From an uncultured Oscillospiraceae bacterium (lineage in GTDB: Bacteria > Bacillota > Clostridia > Oscillospirales > Acutalibacteraceae): a DNA stretch of 22,540 bases. Below the pieces are notes generated by a model. It made no database searches and had not been told where the DNA came from. It worked only from the letters and a program-made list of their open reading frames with translations. The position numbers and the translations under genes are program-made. Of the stretch, positions 8,637 through 15,854 are shown one piece after another. The stretch lies in NCBI GenBank assembly GCA_900543305.1, contig UQQZ01000043.1:1-22540 (forward strand), in the 5' to 3' direction. Numbering within the stretch: the stretch's first letter is position 1; each line of letters starts with the position of its first letter.

Positions 8637-8950
8637 GGGCGGCTCTCCTCTCTTTCCGGTTGAGCCGTGCCAGTGACCTCAAATGTACCTTTGCCGGTTT
8701 CCATCACCAGGTGCACCGTTTCCCAGGTGATCCTCCCAACAGCAGAGTAGAGAACCGTCCGCATGAGTGTCTTCAATTGACCGGTCAGGCGGCAGCGATT
8801 TCCTTCCTCCATCACTCCCTGAAAGGCATTTTTTCCCATCAACACATTGAGGAACCCATCCAACTGGCCTTGGTCCCTCCGGACTACCATGGTCCCATAA
8901 CGGGGACCAATAGGGGTCCGCATCACTATGTTATAACTTTGTCTCCACAT
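8633..8950 (-). CDS. Small conserved-looking protein of unknown function, first gene of MMPL operon
   Basis: I do not recognise a family. It is about 105 aa, soluble, basic near the N-terminus, with no signal peptide or membrane helix. The segments GTMVVRRDQGQLDGFLNVL, GNRCRLTGQLKTLMRTVLYS and the alternation in ITWETVHLVMETGKGTFEVTGT suggest a small beta-rich fold. It is considered real because its TGA overlaps the MMPL ATG (ATGA), its ribosome site GAGGTGG fits, and the opposite strand holds no better gene. I chose ATG 8950 (GAGGTG 9 bases upstream); GTG 8962 would add four residues and also has an upstream AGAGGG. It may be a cytoplasmic accessory or sensor of the exporter, by position only. 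Confidence 0.65.
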   Translation of the reverse strand: MWRQSYNIVMRTPIGPRYGTMVVRRDQGQLDGFLNVLMGKNAFQGVMEEGNRCRLTGQLKTLMRTVLYSAVGRITWETVHLVMETGKGTFEVTGTAQPEREESRP

Positions 8951-9037
8951 GGTATATTCCACCTCGATTTGCCCTCTGTGGAATTGGGATATTTTTACAT
9001 CCCCGCAATCTTATCTCCTTTCCCGCCCGAAAACCAT

Positions 9038-9134
9038 GGACAAATTCAGCCCTTTTGGGGAAAAACCGGTCATGTTGCCCCAATTTGTGGGGCTAGTCTT
9101 CTTTTACCATCCGGACAAATGTCCCAATCTGTCC
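9038..9134. promoter_or_regulatory. Three GGACARAT sites between the MMPL operon and tetR (operator candidates)
   Basis: GGACAAAT occurs at 9038-9045 and 9113-9120, and GGACAGAT on the minus strand at 9134-9127. The middle copy is part of the inverted repeat GGACA-AA-TGTCC (9113-9124). The last copy ends one base before the -35 of the tetR promoter. This is consistent with autoregulation by the TetR protein, but is inferred only from repetition. Confidence 0.4.
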
Positions 9135-9135
9135 A

Positions 9136-9163
9136 TTGTAAGGAATGCGTTATGGGTTATAAT
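9136..9163 (+). promoter_or_regulatory. Promoter of tetR next to the MMPL operon
   Basis: TTGTAA (9136-9141), a 16-bp spacer and a perfect TATAAT (9158-9163). The predicted start is near 9170, so the leader is only about 12 nt and consists mostly of the ribosome site GAGGTG (9171-9176). Confidence 0.75.
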
Positions 9164-9181
9164 GGTACAAGAGGTGAGTCT

Positions 9182-9766
9182 ATGATCTGTGAGAGTTCCT
9201 CCCAGCGTACAAAGCAGGCCCTGGTGGCAGCTTTAAAAGAAAAAATGAAATCGAAGCCCTTTTCCAAAATCACCGTCCGGGAACTAATCGAAGCCTGCGG
9301 TGTGAACCGAAAAACCTTCTACTACCATTTTGAGGACATTTATGCCCTTCTCCGCTGGATGTTTGAAGAGGAAGCCATTCAGGTAATCAAACATTTTGAC
9401 CTGCTGGTGGATTGGGAAGACGCCATTGGCTTTACCTGCGACTATATCCAGGAAAACCGGGATATTTTGCTCTGCGCCTACCAATCCATCGGCCGGGATA
9501 TTTTGAAACGTTTCTTTTTTTCCGACTTTATCGGCATTATCGAGTCGATGGTCACAGATTCGGAAAAACAGAGCCATCGTTCTTTGCCAGAGGAGTTGAA
9601 AAGTTATTATTGCAAATTCCTCACCGAGGCAATCGCCGGGATGATGCTTTGCTATATCGAAAAGGATTATCCCTACAGCCGTCAGGAATCCATCGACAAT
9701 CTGACTGCCATCCTGCGCACCTCCATCGGGGGCATTTTGATGGAACAAGGCAAAGAAACCCCATAA
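9182..9766 (+). CDS. TetR/AcrR family regulator divergent to the MMPL operon
   Basis: A 194-aa repressor. Residues about 8-55 form the TetR helix-turn-helix: ALVAALKEKM, then PFSKITVRELIEACGVNRKTFYYHFEDIYALL, including the near-invariant TFYYHF recognition helix. The rest is all-helical and resembles the DhaS/TetR_C_8 type of ligand domain. The start at 9182 is set by GAGGTG 5 bases upstream and by a TATAAT promoter ending at 9163, which rules out the longer open frame upstream. It is divergent from the three-gene exporter operon across about 230 bp, the standard arrangement for a pump repressor. The inducer is unknown and could be the pump substrate. Confidence 0.9.
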   Translation: MICESSSQRTKQALVAALKEKMKSKPFSKITVRELIEACGVNRKTFYYHFEDIYALLRWMFEEEAIQVIKHFDLLVDWEDAIGFTCDYIQENRDILLCAYQSIGRDILKRFFFSDFIGIIESMVTDSEKQSHRSLPEELKSYYCKFLTEAIAGMMLCYIEKDYPYSRQESIDNLTAILRTSIGGILMEQGKETP

Positions 9767-9796
9767 AAAAAGATCGGCCTGAGGCCGATCTTTTTT
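9766..9796. terminator. Bidirectional intrinsic terminator
   Basis: A perfect 14-bp stem, AAAAAAGATCGGCC (9766-9779) and its complement (9783-9796), with a TGA loop and A/T runs on both sides. It starts at the tetR stop codon and also lies 33 bp after the stop of the converging isomerase gene. Confidence 0.93.
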
Positions 9797-9828
9797 GCTC
9801 TTTATAGAGACAGGCTTTTTGTATGCTC

Positions 9829-11562
9829 TCAAGGACGCACGGTGGCCATCATCACCCGGATAAGACTGTGATCCGGGGAAACTATCCGGTATTTCCCAGC
9901 TCCCTGGGGGATAATGCAGGTCTCCGCGTAGTGGAGGGAGAAAGGCGGAAACGCTCCGGTGGGACTGACAATGGTCCCCTCCTGGCCTTCCACCAAGTTC
10001 AGCACATGGACGCTATCCTGCCGGGTCACCTCATATTCCCTCTCAGTGGAAATTCGGAAGGTGTCAATGAATTCCAGCTGATGAAGGCCCGTACGTTCCA
10101 CTTTGGTGTGTTCGTCCTGGTAGACGGGAACATTTTTGCTCAGCAAATTTTCTTCCACCCACTGAGTATCTCGATTCCACTGGAGATTGGCAAGGCCCCG
10201 GTCCAGGTGAATAGGACGAGGTTTGCCATCCAAATCAAGCCGTCCCCAATCCCACAGCTTAAAAGTGAAAATGTAAGGTGTGGCACTGATCTCCAGCACC
10301 ATGGTGTTGGCCCCGGAACAATGCACGGTCCCTGCAGGAATCAAAAAGTGGTTGTGACGTTTGGCCGGGAACCGGTTGATATACTTCTCCGCCGGGAAAG
10401 GCTTTTCTCCCCGCTGGGCGGCCTCCAGATCCCGGGCCATTCCATCCCGGTCTACTCCTGTTTTCACACCCAGCCATACACAACTCTCTTCCCCTTGGGT
10501 GTCCAGAATGTAATAGCTTTCATCCTGGGTGTAATGCATATGAAACTGCTCTTGGATATACTCCGTCAAAGGGTGCACCTGTAAGGACAGATTTTCCCCG
10601 TGAATAGTATCCAACAGATCGAACCGGATGGGAAACTCTTTTCCAAACCGGGCTCGGACCCGCTCCCCCAACAGACGGCTGGGCTGGGAAAGCACCAGGT
10701 TCTGAGCCGGGGTTTGCAGAGTCTTGCCGTCAAACGTCATCAGAAGACTGTTTTCCTCCGGCACTCCGTCAAAGCTCCAGGCATAGTTGGAACCGTTTTC
10801 CGGCAGCCCAAAATGTTCCTTCATCCAGTCTCCGCCCCACACGCCTGGATCGAAATAGGGCACCAGCCGAAAGGGCTGAGAGGACAGCTGCAACAGTCCT
10901 CTCCGATAGGAATCCCCATCGATCAGGCTGGGTTTTCCTTGGGTGGTCAGATCCAAGTAAAAATCCAAAACAGGCAACAGCTTGTCTTTCACCTTATCCG
11001 CCCAGCGCCACTCAGCGAAGTAGCCCCGCTTATACTTTTCCCGGTTGGACATGCCTTGTTTGGCGGTCCGCCAGTTGTCCATACCTTTCCGGTAGCGCAG
11101 CTGAATTTCCCAGCGGGTGATATCCCCCAGCACCAGAAAATCTCCTTCATGGATCAAAGAGGCTCCCACTCCGTATACCAGGGCGATTCCCTGGGTCTGC
11201 TTCCGGATTTCCTCCCTGGCAGCCTCTACTTTTTCCCAATCCAAGTAATCTTCCAGCCGGCGATTAGTCATGATTCCGAACACCGGATCGTGGGTCATGT
11301 CCTTTTCCAGAAGGGTATCTATCTGCTCCGGCGGCAGGAAAAGGTCATCGCTGTGAAGCACCAGTGAAGGGGACAAAGCTCTGAGGCCTTCCACCAGCTC
11401 CTCCTGGTCCACCCCAGGATAACACTCCAGGGTGATCACCGTTTTCTCCCGGCCCTCACAGGCTTCTCCCAATCTCCGGGCAATCGCTTCATACCCTTGA
11501 CTGACCACGCCGCCTCCTTGAATGGGAGTGGCGGGAAAAAGATCGTAACCACTTTTTTTCAT
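9829..11562 (-). CDS. manA: Class I mannose-6-phosphate isomerase with extra N-terminal kinase-like domain
   Basis: Predicted to interconvert mannose-6-P and fructose-6-P. It is 577 aa, against about 310-420 for ordinary ManA. The isomerase part is about residues 235-577: zinc ligands QVH (Q328, H330), E348 in DESYYIL, and H414 in PAGTVH, followed by the typical TFKLWDWGRLDLDGKPRP segment. Residues 1-230 are different. They begin KKSGYDLFPATPI, have a beta-strand/turn TVITLECYPGVDQEEL, and DDLF.., resembling a uridine-kinase-like fold without a GxxxxGK(S/T) P-loop. Long isomerases of this kind occur in gut Bacteroidetes and Clostridia from memory. ATG 11562 follows AGAGGTG by 10 bases and lies after a strong promoter (11627-11655); the open frame beyond it is not coding. 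It is divergent from the GntR-ROK-GH38 operon. Confidence 0.85.
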   Translation of the reverse strand: MKKSGYDLFPATPIQGGGVVSQGYEAIARRLGEACEGREKTVITLECYPGVDQEELVEGLRALSPSLVLHSDDLFLPPEQIDTLLEKDMTHDPVFGIMTNRRLEDYLDWEKVEAAREEIRKQTQGIALVYGVGASLIHEGDFLVLGDITRWEIQLRYRKGMDNWRTAKQGMSNREKYKRGYFAEWRWADKVKDKLLPVLDFYLDLTTQGKPSLIDGDSYRRGLLQLSSQPFRLVPYFDPGVWGGDWMKEHFGLPENGSNYAWSFDGVPEENSLLMTFDGKTLQTPAQNLVLSQPSRLLGERVRARFGKEFPIRFDLLDTIHGENLSLQVHPLTEYIQEQFHMHYTQDESYYILDTQGEESCVWLGVKTGVDRDGMARDLEAAQRGEKPFPAEKYINRFPAKRHNHFLIPAGTVHCSGANTMVLEISATPYIFTFKLWDWGRLDLDGKPRPIHLDRGLANLQWNRDTQWVEENLLSKNVPVYQDEHTKVERTGLHQLEFIDTFRISTEREYEVTRQDSVHVLNLVEGQEGTIVSPTGAFPPFSLHYAETCIIPQGAGKYRIVSPDHSLIRVMMATVRP

Positions 11563-11626
11563 CGCAACCGGACACCTCTTCCGCACTGAGCTCCAGGGTA
11601 CCTTTTCCGGCCCCTGTTTCTTTTTC

Positions 11627-11655
11627 AGCATAAGCCAGCCCAGCTTATTTGTCAA
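11627..11655 (-). promoter_or_regulatory. Promoter of the mannose-6-P isomerase gene
   Basis: Minus-strand TTGACA (11650-11655), a 17-bp spacer and TATGCT (11627-11632). Predicted start is near 11620, about 58 nt ahead of the ATG. The -35 is overlapped by one of two TTGTNNNTACAA sites. Confidence 0.85.
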
Positions 11656-11660
11656 TACAA
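11649..11660. promoter_or_regulatory. GntR operator candidate, copy 1
   Basis: TTGTCAATACAA, inside the inverted repeat TTTGT-CAAT-ACAAA (11648-11661). It covers the -35 of the isomerase promoter and shares TTGTNNNTACAA with copy 2. Confidence 0.6.
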
Positions 11661-11680
11661 AGTTGAAAAAATCCGACAAA

Positions 11681-11692
11681 TTGTATTTACAA
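11681..11692. promoter_or_regulatory. GntR operator candidate, copy 2
   Basis: TTGTATTTACAA, an inverted repeat TTGTA-TT-TACAA. It covers the -35 of the gntR promoter. Centre-to-centre distance to copy 1 is 32 bp, about three helical turns. The shape (GTAnnnTAC-like dyad) suits HutC-type GntR regulators. Confidence 0.65.
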
Positions 11693-11714
11693 ATATAATC
11701 CTCCGTGCTATACT
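11686..11714 (+). promoter_or_regulatory. Promoter of the gntR-ROK-GH38 operon
   Basis: TTTACA (11686-11691), a 17-bp spacer and TATACT (11709-11714). Predicted start is near 11721, about 28 nt before the gntR ATG. Confidence 0.85.
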
Positions 11715-11748
11715 TGCCTTGCATTCTCAGGGGAAAGGAGGAACCTCT

Positions 11749-12480
11749 ATGGGAAACGCCCTGTATTTACAGGTGTGTGATTACATCCAATCCAGAATTG
11801 CCTCAGGAGAATATCCGGTGGGCTCTCAGATTCCCACAGAACATGAGCTGGCTACGCGTCTCTCTGTAAGCCGACCCACCGTTCGCCAAGCCCTGGACAA
11901 ATTGTCTCGGGAAGGGTATCTGATCCGAGTTCAGGGAAAGGGAACCTTTGTATCTCAGCCAAAAATCGTTCACGAATCCACCACCTTTATCACAGGCTAT
12001 CGGGCGGAAAGCGAGAAAAAGCATCGAAAAATGTTTACCAAGGTGCTGGGGCTCCAGGTCCAGAAGGCTCCGGAGCATGTGGCTCAGGCTTTGGAACTGT
12101 CCGGAAACGAAAAAGTTACCTGTCTGATTCGCCTGCGCCATCTGGAAAATTACCGGAACAACGCCCCAGTGGTGTACACCGTACTCTACGTTCCTTGCCG
12201 CCTGTTTCCCCAAATGAACACCTTGGATTTTACCAACGTGTCCTTCTACGATGTGTTGCATACCCGCAATTTGGATGTGCGCCGGGCTTCCCGGAAATTG
12301 GAGGTGATCCCTCCTCCCCCGGAAGTGGCCGCCGCTCTGGAAATCAGTCCCTTTGAGCCGGTGGTGTTTATCACTTCCCAGGGACGGATGGAAAATGGGA
12401 TCCCTGTGGAATATACGGAAAGCTACTATCCGGCAGGCAGCAGCAGCTTTCTCATTGAAGTGGAACGTCGGGAGGGATAA
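11749..12480 (+). CDS. GntR family (HutC/UTRA) transcriptional regulator
   Basis: A 243-aa regulator. Residues about 5-70 form the GntR winged helix (YLQVCDYIQSRIASGEYPVG, then LPTE-like IPTEHELATRLSVSRPTVRQAL, then the wing GYLIRVQGKGTFV). Residues about 85-235 form a UTRA ligand domain, usually binding a phosphorylated sugar or a small effector. ATG 11749 has AGGAGG (11736-11741) 7 bases upstream. It is the first gene of a three-gene operon: the ROK start is 2 bp after its stop, and the GH38 start overlaps the ROK stop. Twin TTGTNNNTACAA sites over both divergent promoters point to control of this operon and of the isomerase, including itself. The ligand may be mannose-6-P or a related sugar phosphate; this is inference. 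Confidence 0.92.
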   Translation: MGNALYLQVCDYIQSRIASGEYPVGSQIPTEHELATRLSVSRPTVRQALDKLSREGYLIRVQGKGTFVSQPKIVHESTTFITGYRAESEKKHRKMFTKVLGLQVQKAPEHVAQALELSGNEKVTCLIRLRHLENYRNNAPVVYTVLYVPCRLFPQMNTLDFTNVSFYDVLHTRNLDVRRASRKLEVIPPPPEVAAALEISPFEPVVFITSQGRMENGIPVEYTESYYPAGSSSFLIEVERREG

Positions 12481-12482
12481 CT

Positions 12483-13370
12483 GTGCAGGTGACACTGTGT
12501 CTGGATGTGGGCGGCACGGAAATCAAAGGGGCCGCTCTGGGAGAGGAGGGAGCCCTGCTGGGAAAACTCACCCACTTTCCGGCTCACTCCCAAGAAAGCG
12601 CCCCTTTTCTGCTGGATCACTTTACCGCGATTCTACGGCAGCTCACCCCGGAAGACGGATCTGTTTCCGCTGTGGGGTTGGCTTTTCCGGGCCCCTTCGA
12701 CTATGAGAAGGGAATCTGTCTGATTCGGGGGCTGAAAAAATATGACGCCCTCTATGGAATGGAATTGGGAAAGGAACTGGCGCTGCGGCTGTATCTGCCC
12801 CGACACCCCTTCTTCCTCAACGATGTCCAGGGGTTCGCTTTGGGTGAAATGGGATTTGGTGCGGCCCAAGGAGCCCAGAAAGCTATGTTCGTCTGCATCG
12901 GTACAGGGTGCGGCAGCGCCTTCGGATGGGAGGGCAACCTGGCAGACGCCTCGGTCCCCGGGGTTCCCCCCGACGGCTACCTTTACCCCGTCCCCTTTTT
13001 GGAAGGGTGTATCGACGATTACATCTCCCGGCGGGGACTGAAACGCCTCTCCCAGGAAATTCTGGGGGAAGCCCTGGAAGGGAAGGAGTTGGCCCAGCGG
13101 GTTCAGCAAGGACAGGAAGGGGCCAGGGAATGCTTTGCCCGGTTCGGTCTTCGGCTGCGGGATGCCCTGCTTCCCTTTCTGGAATCTTACGGTCCCCAAG
13201 TCCTTTGCCTGGGCGGCCAGATCACCCGGAGCGGCCCCCTATTTCTGGGCCCCTTACAGGAGGCCTGCCATGCTAGAAACATCTCCCTGTCTGTGACCGC
13301 AGATACCTCTCTGCGGACCATTCAAGGGTTATACCGTTGGAAAACCATGCATCCGGAGGGATTGAAATGA
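12483..13370 (+). CDS. ROK family sugar kinase without the zinc-binding motif
   Basis: A 295-aa protein of the ROK family, predicted to phosphorylate a hexose with ATP, mannose by context. Seen: N-terminal phosphate loop DVGGTEIKG (residues 8-16), GLAFPGPFD (65-73), catalytic base region FLNDVQGFALGE with Asp114, and the second phosphate motif CIGTGCGSAFGWEG (138-151). The usual ROK zinc site (H...CxCGxxGCxE) is absent: where it should be the chain reads LYPVPFLEGCIDDYISRRGL, with one cysteine. The GTG start follows the GGGAGGG ribosome site 7-8 bases upstream, inside the end of gntR. The stop overlaps the GH38 ATG (ATGA). ROK proteins lacking an N-terminal HTH, as here, are kinases rather than repressors. 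Mannokinase, fructokinase or N-acetylmannosamine kinase are possible. Confidence 0.88.
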   Translation: MQVTLCLDVGGTEIKGAALGEEGALLGKLTHFPAHSQESAPFLLDHFTAILRQLTPEDGSVSAVGLAFPGPFDYEKGICLIRGLKKYDALYGMELGKELALRLYLPRHPFFLNDVQGFALGEMGFGAAQGAQKAMFVCIGTGCGSAFGWEGNLADASVPGVPPDGYLYPVPFLEGCIDDYISRRGLKRLSQEILGEALEGKELAQRVQQGQEGARECFARFGLRLRDALLPFLESYGPQVLCLGGQITRSGPLFLGPLQEACHARNISLSVTADTSLRTIQGLYRWKTMHPEGLK

Positions 13371-15766
13371 GTCATACCATCAAAACCATGTATGTTGTCC
13401 ACCATTCCCACACAGATATCGGTTACACCGATTTGCAGGAACGGGTCATCCAGTGTCAGATCAACTATATCCGGTCCGTCTTGCAGCTGATGAAGCAGCC
13501 GGAAAATCAGGATTTCCGCTGGAACTGTGAAACCTGGTTCTGTGTGGAACAGTTTTTGAAAACCGCCACCCCGGAAGAACAGGAGGAGTTTTTCCAGCTC
13601 CTTCGGGAAGGAAGGATCGGGCTTTCCGCTTCCTATTTAAACTTTACCGATCTAGCGGACAGCCAGGTTCTCAGTCATCGGATGGATCAGATGTGCCAAG
13701 TTTTGGAAGAGCACCACATCCGTCCCACCACCGCCATGTTTGCGGATATCAATGGCATTTCCATGGGCCAGCGGGATGACCTGATCAACCATGGAGTGGA
13801 ATTCCTGTATACCAACATCCACTGCCATCATGGCATGTATCCCCTTTACCAAAACCAGACCGCCTATTGGTGGGAAAACGCCCAGGGCAAACGGCTGCTG
13901 GTGTGGAACGGAGAACATTACCACATGGGCAACGCCATGGGAATCCGTCCCAATCCCGTATCCAACTCCATGATCGAAGGGTACTTCGGGGATCAGTCCG
14001 GACTGGGAGATCCGGTGGACACCCTTCACCACAATGTGGACGTGTATCTCACCCAGTGCGAGGAAAATGGATACCCCTATGACTTTGTGATTCTCAGCGT
14101 CTCCGGTGTCTTCAGCGACAACGCCCCTGCGGAGCCGGAAATTCTCCGGGTGATCCAGGAATTGAACCGGCGCTATGGGGAGGAATTCCAGCTGCGCATG
14201 GTTTCTCTCCAGGAACTGTATGCCGCCGTCCGGGACAAGCTTCAGGACAGCCCGGTCTACCGGGGAGACCTCACCGACTGGTGGGCCAACGGAGTGGGAT
14301 CCACTGCCTACGCGGTGAAGCATTTTGCGGATGCCCGCCAGCGGTATCACCTGTGCCATAGACTGGAGAAGGATCTGGATCAAAAGTATCCCCAGCTGGT
14401 CCAGGCGGCAGAAGACAACCTGCTGCTGTACGCGGAACACACCTGGGGCCATTCCTGCACCATCACCCATCCCTATGAGACCATGGTGCTGAATCTGGAT
14501 ATGCGCAAAAGCAGTTATGCCTCCAAAGCCCACGAAGCCGCTTCCCTGATGCTCATGCACATCGCCGAGGAAAAAGGCGACCTGCTCCGGTACTACAACA
14601 CCTCCGGCCAGCTGACTGTCCAGGCGCCCAACCGGGTGGATGGCCCGCAAACAGTGGAGTTCTACCTGGAAAACTGGGAGGTTTCCAGAGTTAAAGTTAC
14701 CCGAGAGGACGGAACGGAACTTCCCACCCAGGTATCTCCCCATCCCAGAGGCCGTCGGATCACTTTCCTGGACACGTTCGGTCCCGGAGAAACCCGCCGC
14801 TACCAGTTTCAGACGGTTCCCCCTGTCTGGGAACAGGTCAACAGCCGCCGGGCCTACCGGGGTGCAGAACGGATCCGTGATATCGTCAACGACTTTGATC
14901 CTGTCACCTATCGGCTTCCCTATGAATTCGAAAACCGCTGGTTCCGGCTGACCTACCGACCCGGGGAAGGTGTCACCGGTTTTTACCGGAAATCCGATGG
15001 ACGTTCCCTGCTGGGTCAGGGAGCGGCTCCCTTCTTTACTCCCCTGTATGAGCAAACAGAAATCCGGGTGGAGTATCCGGATCCCCCCTGCCGCCAGGAA
15101 CAGGAGCGTCGGTTGATCGGGCGGAATATCCGGGGCAAACACGCCAAGCTCTACACCGGCCAATTGGAAGAGGTGATCTGCAAGGAGCGGGGCGATGTCT
15201 TTACCTTGCTGGAACTGCGGTACACTTTACCCGGAACCATCCATTGCAGCGTTTTGCTGAAATTCTTTGAGGACCAGCCTCGGGTAGATTTCCGTCTGGA
15301 ACTGGGGAAAACCCTCTCCATGGATCTGGAAAGCGTCTTCCTCCCTCTGAGCCTCTCCTTGGATGACCATCAGGAACTGTATTTGAAAAAAGGCGGAGAA
15401 GCCTTCCGGCCTGGGGTGGACCAGCTTCCTGGAACCTGCATGGAATACTACATGTCGGACCACGGCTTGGCCTTTGTGGGCAAAGACCAGAGCGCCCTCA
15501 TCGCTACCCGGGACACCCCTCTGGTATACCAGGGGGAAATGCGCCACCATCCCATTCTGCTGTGCAATAACCGCCCCGAAAACAACAGCCGGCCCATCTA
15601 TTCCTGGGTTATGAACAACACCTGGGAAACCAACTTCAAAATGGATCTTTCCGGCTTCTGTGAATTCCAATATACTTTGTGGCTCACCGGGGAAACCGAT
15701 CCCCAAAAGGCCATGGACGAACTGGAAGAACGCAGCTTTGATCCTTATCCCATGATTACAGGTTAA
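13367..15766 (+). CDS. Glycoside hydrolase family 38-like alpha-mannosidase
   Basis: A 799-aa predicted zinc-dependent alpha-mannosidase or close relative, expected to release mannose from alpha-mannosides. Seen at the N-terminus: HHSHTDIGYT, matching the GH38 zinc motif H-x-D (H15, D17). Next is FADINGIS, with D127 at the position of the catalytic nucleophile. Then YAEHTWGHSCT, with H358/H362 as candidates for the other zinc ligand. The C-terminal half (about residues 415-799) is beta-rich, as in the family. There is no signal peptide, so it acts in the cytoplasm on imported oligosaccharides. The start ATG 13367 overlaps the ROK stop (ATGA), with GGAGGG 6 bases upstream. A strong terminator follows. 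It belongs to a divergent subgroup with HTDIGYT, so substrate is uncertain: mannosides most likely, or another axial-2-OH sugar. Confidence 0.83.
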   Translation: MSHTIKTMYVVHHSHTDIGYTDLQERVIQCQINYIRSVLQLMKQPENQDFRWNCETWFCVEQFLKTATPEEQEEFFQLLREGRIGLSASYLNFTDLADSQVLSHRMDQMCQVLEEHHIRPTTAMFADINGISMGQRDDLINHGVEFLYTNIHCHHGMYPLYQNQTAYWWENAQGKRLLVWNGEHYHMGNAMGIRPNPVSNSMIEGYFGDQSGLGDPVDTLHHNVDVYLTQCEENGYPYDFVILSVSGVFSDNAPAEPEILRVIQELNRRYGEEFQLRMVSLQELYAAVRDKLQDSPVYRGDLTDWWANGVGSTAYAVKHFADARQRYHLCHRLEKDLDQKYPQLVQAAEDNLLLYAEHTWGHSCTITHPYETMVLNLDMRKSSYASKAHEAASLMLMHIAEEKGDLLRYYNTSGQLTVQAPNRVDGPQTVEFYLENWEVSRVKVTREDGTELPTQVSPHPRGRRITFLDTFGPGETRRYQFQTVPPVWEQVNSRRAYRGAERIRDIVNDFDPVTYRLPYEFENRWFRLTYRPGEGVTGFYRKSDGRSLLGQGAAPFFTPLYEQTEIRVEYPDPPCRQEQERRLIGRNIRGKHAKLYTGQLEEVICKERGDVFTLLELRYTLPGTIHCSVLLKFFEDQPRVDFRLELGKTLSMDLESVFLPLSLSLDDHQELYLKKGGEAFRPGVDQLPGTCMEYYMSDHGLAFVGKDQSALIATRDTPLVYQGEMRHHPILLCNNRPENNSRPIYSWVMNNTWETNFKMDLSGFCEFQYTLWLTGETDPQKAMDELEERSFDPYPMITG

Positions 15767-15780
15767 CCCCCGAAAATAAG

Positions 15781-15830
15781 AGAAGAAACGCAGAAGCAAC
15801 CATCGTTACAGCTTCTGCGTTTCTTCTTGT
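15781..15830. terminator. Bidirectional intrinsic terminator between GH38 and GH43 genes
   Basis: A perfect 17-bp stem: AGAAGAAACGCAGAAGC (15781-15797) and its complement (15811-15827), with a 13-nt loop and T-rich 3' flank. Both genes converge on it, ending at 15766 and 15855. Confidence 0.9.
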
Positions 15831-15854
15831 TATCTTGCTTCCTCTTGGAACAGG

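Noticed and set aside
8567..9181. Long upstream extension of the first TetR frame
   Set aside because: The extension crosses the MMPL and small-gene coding region in antisense and then the tetR promoter; the TetR fold begins only after ATG 9182.
11563..11724. 54-codon N-terminal extension of the isomerase
   Set aside because: It spans both divergent promoters and the twin operators; ATG 11562 has a good ribosome site and begins the recognisable KKSGYDLFP start.
13652..15163. 503-codon antisense frame opposite GH38, with similar long frames opposite the hydrolase (1759-3147) and ftsH (17954-19234)
   Set aside because: These mirror strong, family-matched genes in codon-biased DNA; they have no ribosome sites and no family features.
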